Shown: positions 58,425-64,000 of the stretch, piece after piece
Layout: each line of letters opens with the position of its first letter
Position numbering within the stretch: the stretch's first letter is position 1
Assembly: GCA_009733575.1 (NCBI GenBank)
Contig: ML769616.1
Location: 5,648 to 69,647 of the forward strand
Source of the DNA: Gymnopus androsaceus JB14
Lineage: Eukaryota > Basidiomycota > Agaricomycetes > Agaricales > Omphalotaceae
Direction of reading: 5' to 3'
Length of the DNA: 64,000 bases
Notes under the pieces: generated by a model
Told to the model about the DNA's origin: nothing
Databases searched by the model: none
The model's input: the letters and a program-made list of their open reading frames with translations, nothing else
Made by a program: the position numbers and the translations under genes

Positions 58425-59384
58425 CTTCTTTGAATCAATATCATTGTTATTGTTCCCCATAAATGCCACTCTGTCTGCATTGTACAGTAGTTCTATTTAA
58501 TCTTGTATACATATATCACTATAAGCATTAAAGCAAATAACCACTTTAAGGATGGTACACTCCAGGCTGAGCAAAGCAAGTTGAATCAAAAACAGGACTC
58601 ACATTCTCTCTTTGAGCACCAATTGATGAGGATTTAGATAAAGTAGAGCCTGGCATAATTATGGCCACAATGAGGCATGCAATTTTTATGGTTGGGAACA
58701 GTGCATACTTTGAGTGAAATACCTTTACTTTGTAGTTATTCCTTTCAAGCTAAAGATCCAATAGGACTTCCAAGGTAGGCAGACTCAAATATACAATGAT
58801 GATCCATTGGGTGTGTGTATATTGTAAGACTGGGGTTGGAGGTCTTGGGGTTGCATGTAGTGTACATGAAATAGCTTAGTTAATGGACCAGGCGGGCATG
58901 ATCTGCAATTGAATATGTGTGCGGGGACTAGTCAGATGACTAGAGATAGTAGAATCAGTAATAAGAGACCCTAAGCCCCGAAGGGAAACAAATGAGATGC
59001 TCTACCCACATGACACCACTCATTGACAAACTCGGGAATCAAAGGGAGATTCCAACACAAGTTATTCAGGCCATTAATGCGGAAACTTTTATGGCAAATG
59101 TTTCTGGCACACCATATTGATCTTTCCATAGGTGGAAAATAAATAAGAACATTGAAGCTCCACAACACCCTTTGATACCCAGGTACTCTCAACACACTTA
59201 TTTCATTGAGCCCTAGACACAGATCTTGTTAACAAATATGACTACAACTGTAGGTTTTACATTAGTATATAAATTACTACAATTGTAGGTACTCTCAATT
59301 ATGTATTATATATTAATACATTTGGTGCACAAATTTTGTGCCCACCTCTAAAGCCTCGTTTGCGCTTATTTCGATAGGTGCCAG
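58425..59384. other. Spacer after NLR3
   Basis: Up to about 58,745 it matches the 3' flank of NLR1 and NLR2, then continues GTTATTCCTTTCAAGC where those have the copia LTR: this is the empty site. Beyond that the sequence is specific to module 3. A minus-strand frame at 58,971-59,195 (74 codons) is rich in Trp, Phe and Cys but has no motif I recognise. 59,220-59,330 is very AT-rich. Confidence 0.5.
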
Positions 59385-59506
59385 CCCCTAACCCTAACCC
59401 CAACCCCTAACCACTGACCCAGCATGTTTGGCAATGCCGGACTAGCTCTCTAATGTTAGGGTTCACCCTTCGGGCAAACCCTAATGAGAGCTAGCCCTGG
59501 CATTGC
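59385..59506. repeat. Interstitial telomere-like repeats next to a long hairpin
   Basis: 59,385-59,412 is built from CCCTAA and variants (CCCTAACCCTAACCCCAACC). 59,431-59,506 forms an imperfect inverted repeat of about 33 bases per arm (GCAATGCCGGACTAGCTCTC against GCAATGCCAGGGCTAGCTCTC in reverse), with TTAGGGTT/AACCCTAA in the inner stem and a short TTCGGG loop. Confidence 0.65.
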
Positions 59507-59759
59507 TTAGAAAGAAAAAATAAATGTTTTATTAAATATGGTACATTGCAGAATTGAACACTCGTGGACAGCTGATGGCACATAGGACTGCTGACCAAGA
59601 ATCCCACTGTGCCATAAGGTGCATGTAAATCAGTAACTTAGTTCAAATATATCACATCACTATTATTATGTTACTTACAGGTGTAATAAATTTATAGATT
59701 AATTAGAAACTTACCATTGTAATCATTAATCAACAAGTCTGGTGTCGTAGGTTGTTTCA

Positions 59760-60003
59760 TTGGGAAAACTTGACAATGATGGTTATCCCATCCGTACCAC
59801 TAACAGCAGAATGACAATCAAAGATCACCAGGGGAAACTCATTGGAGTTATCCCAAAGACAAATAAACTATACCAGATCCCATCATGGGAACATGCCTAT
59901 CCAACTAAGATCAACAGATTGGCATCTCTATATGAAGCCCAGTGCTTCCTAGGTCAACTCAATTATGCTTACATTAAGCATATGTTCCAAAACAATCATA
60001 TCA
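59760..60003 (+). pseudogene. Copia pol fragment (GAG-pre-integrase region)
   Basis: An open frame reads YPIRTTNSRMTIKDHQGKLI, then LYQIPSWEHAYPTKIN and ASLYEAQCFLGQLNYAYIKH. This matches the end of a Ty1/copia protease region followed by the GAG-pre-integrase motif (L-G-H/Q-L-N-Y-x-Y-I-K). It belongs to a different copia family from the 11-kb element. It ends inside the motif, at MFQNNHISG, where WD40 sequence begins. Confidence 0.55.
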
Positions 60004-60780
60004 GTGGCCTTTTAACCTGATGGAACCAGGATTGTGTCTGGCTCTTGAGACAAAAAGTGAGGATCTAGGATACTAATACTGGTGCTCAGATTGGTGATCC
60101 ACTGCATGGTCATGATGATACAGTTTTTTCAGTGGCATTTGCATCTGATGGAACCAGGATTGTGTCTGGCTCTTCTGACAAAACAGTGAGGATCTGGGAT
60201 GCTAATACTGGTGCTCAGATTGGTGATCCACTGCATGGTCATGATGATACAGTCTTTTCAATGGCCTGTTCACCTAATGGAACAAGGATTCCATCAGGCT
60301 CTGAAGACAACATAGTGAGGATCTGGGATACCACTACTGGGGTTCAGCTGCAAGGTCACAACCATTTAGTCAGACATGCCCCAACAATACCATATATGGG
60401 TCTATGGTCAATTCCTTGCCCACCTTCAGAAGTTAGAACCATTCAGGGGGTCCCAATTAATATGGTCCCTCAAGATCATTGCAACCCTCAATCATCTCAA
60501 GGTAGATGCTTTTGTTCAGCGAATCATTTGCTTCTAATCTCTGTTTTAGCACACCATAACTGGTCTCTCTCCCAAAATGGCTGGATCAAGTTGCCCAATT
60601 CACCACCTAATGTTATTCTGATTCCTCCATAATTTCACATACTTTTATTGAGGCCCCAGAACACATGTATCATCTCCCAAAAGGAAAACACCTGATTACC
60701 TTTTTTTGACTGTATCTATGGAGAGCATTGGAGTGATTGCATTGAGGACTGAGAGTTTTCTAGCCAACAACTTCTGGTAA
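60004..60780 (+). pseudogene. Stray WD40 tail of an NLR gene
   Basis: It starts in the middle of a WD40 unit (SVAFSPDG region, with stops), continues with two readable units ([36 protein letters not shown]), the usual short last unit ([19 protein letters not shown]) and the C-terminal tail with [18 protein letters not shown] stop follows, then decayed tail homology to about 60,780. No NACHT sequence is upstream. It may be the 3' remnant of a fourth NLR or a displaced piece of NLR3. Confidence 0.75.
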
Positions 60781-61347
60781 TTGTTTTCATTCTCATCATT
60801 CCCTGTGCATGTCACTATATATGCATTGTGTGGTAGTTATCTTTCATATTATTTACATAATATATGGGCATAACAGCTTTGAGGATTCTGGATCAAGGGC
60901 CTCCGAAAAATAAAAGTTGTATCAGGGGTTGGAAATTTTTTTTCAACCTCGGCCAGGGACCCTACCTCCATTCATGTGACTTTTGAGGTCATGTGATTGC
61001 CAAATATGGTAGCTATGAGACATTGGTAATGATTTCTGCTCATTGTGCCATCTTTTTCCCAATTCACCTTCATTGAGTATTTACTCTAGATACCATAGTA
61101 TTGCACATTTGTCTTTTCTAGCTGGGGATTACTACATCTGCATAAAGTCCATAAGTCTCTCCACTGTGGCTTTTCATCTTCCTCTGCATACACATAAAGT
61201 CCACATTTTCATTTTGGCTTTTCTCTTTGTATCCAGAAAATTCCTTATTTCTTTTGCATCCACACAAGTCCATATGGCTATTAAAATCTATTGGGGCATT
61301 TCTTTTCTTCTGCATATACAATTAAACCCCTCCTATTGTGGTACTGA
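60781..61347. other. Spacer with pyrimidine-rich stretch
   Basis: Nothing is recognised in 60,781-61,100. 61,110-61,320 has repeated CTGCATA and AAGTCCA words in a T/C-rich setting, which produces accidental frames on both strands. Confidence 0.45.
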
Positions 61348-61720
61348 TGATATGCCAATTTTTCAGCTAAAGCTGAAACTGTACAGAATTGATAATCCTA
61401 GATTCTGTTCATTATACTGAGAACTATAGTGAGCCCAAGCTGATAGTTGAAGTCTATTGAGAGTCTATTGTACTCTAGAGATTGCAGAGTGATGGTACGC
61501 ATTAATGGTATCTCACTTAACTTTGTGAATGCATCTTGTTCCAAGTCCTATGCATTGTATGGTGTAGCAAGTCAAGCTTGGCAGATACCGAGTTGATGAG
61601 CAAGGCTATTTCGAGCCCACATATAATTATTACTAGGCTAGACAATCAAAAGACATACCCAAGGGATTGAAGTTTCCGAGGCAGCACTTGGTGCAGCCCA
61701 ATGAGTTGGTTATACAAAAT
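61348..61720. repeat. LTR-like fragment shared with the composite insertion
   Basis: It begins TGATATGCCAATTTTTC and follows 7,078-7,450 and 34,278-34,650 with many substitutions (shared GTGAGCCCAAGCTGATAGTT, AACTTTGTGAATGCA and GTATGGTGTAGC). It is truncated on the right, where F-box-flank sequence resumes at about 61,763. It marks the left boundary of that repeat family independently of the copia element. Confidence 0.65.
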
Positions 61721-61762
61721 TTACAATGTTACTCTGCCGAGATGAAAACTCTTGACCAGATG

Positions 61763-62272
61763 AAAGCTTTGAGCTCATTGGGCAGTGGCATGATCATGAT
61801 GGTCACAAGCAGGAATGGTTTAGGCGCTTGAAGTTGGTAGAGAGCACTTTGGCCTGGTCTAAAGCAGTTCCCTAGGGTGTCGGTATAATTACTAAAATTA
61901 CAAGGATTCTAGAGTTTCTTCTGACATCTTCTAGAAGGCGGGCTACCAAGCTACTTTTCATCTATTCATTGTCCCATATCGAAAGCCATGTGAACTGTAA
62001 CATTTGTGAGACAACCAGCTTCAAGACTTTCCAGTACTAATACGCATTTCAGTACGCATTATGCAAAAAAGGAGCATCTCATATCCATTCAAACTCCCAG
62101 TCATTATAAAGTACAATATCTGTATGTATGTCACGTACTACACCCATTCCCATTCCCATTTCATTTTTATACAACTTCTAATCCATTCTGCGTCCCGCTC
62201 GCTTCAACTCTTTACTTGGAAAGATCCCTAGCGAAATGGAAAAAGTCAACGCTCGAAGCGTTAACGCCGTAT
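61763..62272. other. F-box start relic and GDH2 3' flank (module 3)
   Basis: 61,763-61,800 corresponds on the minus strand to the first codons of the F-box frame (MIMPLPNEL region at 44,880-44,911), but the rest of that gene is replaced by the LTR-like fragment. The remainder matches the intergenic DNA after GDH2 in modules 1 and 2. No gene seen. Confidence 0.5.
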
Positions 62273-64000
62273 TTATAAAGCTAAAAAGACAAACATAACA
62301 TCAGTAAACCTCGAGGAATCCAAATCGTCCTTACTCACAAAATGCGATGCAACCCAACTAGAGAACAACGCCCTCTGATACGCCTCCGGCAACCGCTTCA
62401 ACAACGTCTCCAACCCAATCTTCTCAACCAGCGTCTTGGGTATCGCCCTCCTCATCACCCCATTCCTACTCGGAACATCCTCAAACAAATCCGAGCTCTC
62501 CAATTCAGCCTGGAGGTTGTTCAACGTCGACGACAGCTCATCCGAGATGGTCGTACGCGGTTTGGCTCCCTGCAGGCGCGTATGCTCTTTCCACAGGCAG
62601 TGGAATTCAGCAGCAGCGTTTTCGGTGATCTTTTCTTGGATATCCTTGACGTAGCTCTGGTAGAATTCGGAAGGTTTGCCGTCTTTGAATATCATCAAGT
62701 CGACGTATTCTTCCGTTGAGAGAGCGAGACCGGCTAGGACTTCCAAGGAAGAACTCGTTACACCACCTGGACGAACGGACATGAATAAGTTTTGCACTTG
62801 AGAGGAGAAATAAAACCAACTAACCCTTGTTGGTACTCGAATCTTTGAAGACGACCACTTTACGTTTTTCGAGAAACAAACGCGCTTGTTGGGTGAGGAA
62901 CAGGTTGGCGCCTTCTACGATGTACTTGAAGTGGGGTTTACCCTCGCTGTCGAAGAGCGCAGTCATATTCGAGATATTGACGGCTTCCGGTCTGAATATA
63001 AACGTTAGATAGACGACTGGAATACACTGAATAATCATATACCGTCCACCACAGGGCACGAACAAGTCAGCTTTAAATCTCAGATGAGCTCCATTACGAA
63101 ATCAGTCCCGTCGAGAACGATTTCGCCCGCTACCCATAGCATATCAGCCTTTGCTCATAAAAAAGAAAAAAAAAGTGAACAATGTACAAGGCAACTTGAC
63201 ATCCTGCTCCTCAACCTTCACCAAGTACCCATCCTTGCTCAACTTCGCCCTATCAAAGTGCGCGGCGGTCAAACGCTTTTTGGCCAGACGGACGAGTTCT
63301 TCGCGATCGAGCCCAGTGGGGTCAGCAAGGACACCACTTCCATCGATGATGGCGACGGTTTTGTCGGAGCTGAGTAGGATTTCGTCTACAAGAGAAATCA
63401 ACGTTAGCTCGGGGGTAACAAGCCAAAGAAGAACGTATACTCACTCGATCCAAGATCCCCATCCGGTCCTCCCGTCTGCACTTTTGTAATCTCCTTCTCC
63501 TTCAACCCCAACTGCTTATAGATACCCAACACATACTGCCTGATACTCAGCGAAGTCATACCACACGTGTCGTGTGGAACTCCACCAAGTGTCTCGGCAC
63601 TCTTTCCAGTGGTGAAGGACTTCCACCATGTTTCAGCGTCTTGGTCGCGGGCATGGAGTGCTGTCCAATCCATCATATCTGCTGTACCCTCTGCACCACA
63701 GACATGAGCAAAAGGTAACGGTAGGGAGTAAAAGTGTCGACAAACCATCAGGACCAAAGAACAACAACTCTGGCTTTTCGTACAAGTCGACCGGTGTCTC
63801 CTTGATTCCGGGTGTTTTACCTGGGATTAGCAGGTCGACGATTGCCTAAAATAATGAGGTTAGTGTAAGTACATATAGAAAGAGAAAGAGCACACGTACA
63901 TCAACATATTTCTCGAAACACAACCTCGGCGTAGCCCCGATCGAAGGCAATATCGTACCCTTGGCTCCTCCCTCGGGAATATCTTTATTCTTCAACGACT
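62273..64000 (-). CDS. GDH2: NAD-specific glutamate dehydrogenase, C-terminal part (module 3, cut by window)
   Basis: The last exons of GDH2 are present: LPSGEIVLDG and VEGANLFLTQQARL regions, GGPDGDLGS, EGTADMMDWTALHARD, and upstream PEGGAKG at the window edge. The C-terminus is SKDDLDSSRFTDVMFVFLAL and differs from both other copies in its last ~15 residues. One G is missing near 63,098 in DFRNGAHLRF relative to the other modules, which shifts the frame; again this could be a real lesion or an error. The N-terminal half lies outside the window, so I cannot say whether this is the working copy. Confidence 0.85.

Noticed and set aside
58971..59195. 74-codon minus-strand frame after NLR3
   Set aside because: It has no second copy, no motif and no splice support; the region is probably decayed repeat DNA.

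Overview
The window looks like an Agaricomycete (basidiomycete) nuclear genome. The evidence is many 47-60 nt GT-AG introns, NACHT-WD40 NLR genes of the large Agaricomycete HET-E/HNWD-like class, NAD-dependent glutamate dehydrogenase of the fungal GDH2 type, an F-box fragment and Ty1/copia elements. I cannot name the genus. All calls are by eye from sequence and from comparing the repeated copies; no searches were run.

The layout is a tandem array of one module: NLR gene (+ strand), spacer, F-box remnant, GDH2 (- strand), a tRNA-like element, two unrecognised gene remnants, then the next NLR. Module 1 covers about 1-25,500, module 2 about 25,500-53,700 and module 3 53,700 to the window end, cut inside GDH2. 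Modules 1 and 2 are a recent duplication of about 27 kb. They share one copia element and the same elements nested in it. Module 3 lacks that element and has the empty site at about 58,745; its spacer instead holds an LTR fragment, a copia pol scrap, telomere-like repeats and a stray WD40 tail. Between modules 2 and 3 lies a fourth, internally deleted GDH2 remnant (51,680-53,040).

The NLRs have a short helical N-terminal region (possibly HeLo/MLKL-like), a NACHT domain with clear Walker A and B motifs, and 129-bp (43-residue) WD40 units that are almost identical within and between genes. Full-unit counts differ: 8, 14 and 14, each plus a shortened last unit. Unit differences gather at a few positions, as described for fungal allorecognition NLRs. 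Module 2 holds the best NLR (six or seven exons, one base lost in WD40 unit 6). NLR1 has many small indels and no 5' end. NLR3 has a deletion between NACHT and WD40 and an early stop.

The copia element in modules 1 and 2 runs on the minus strand (gag-PR-IN-RT-RNaseH). It is cut by a 3.4-kb composite insertion in the integrase, a 0.94-kb hAT-like element with an 8-bp target duplication in gag, and two related TA-flanked MITEs. The composite insertion itself holds a 380-bp inverted-repeat element, a tRNA-like sequence, CCAGG-rich tracts and a three-copy 60-bp tandem repeat. Module 2 also has an extra 0.9-kb rearrangement in RNaseH.

Many differences between copies are single-base indels, often in short homopolymers. 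Whether they are real lesions or consensus errors decides which NLR and GDH2 copies work, and sequence alone cannot settle it.
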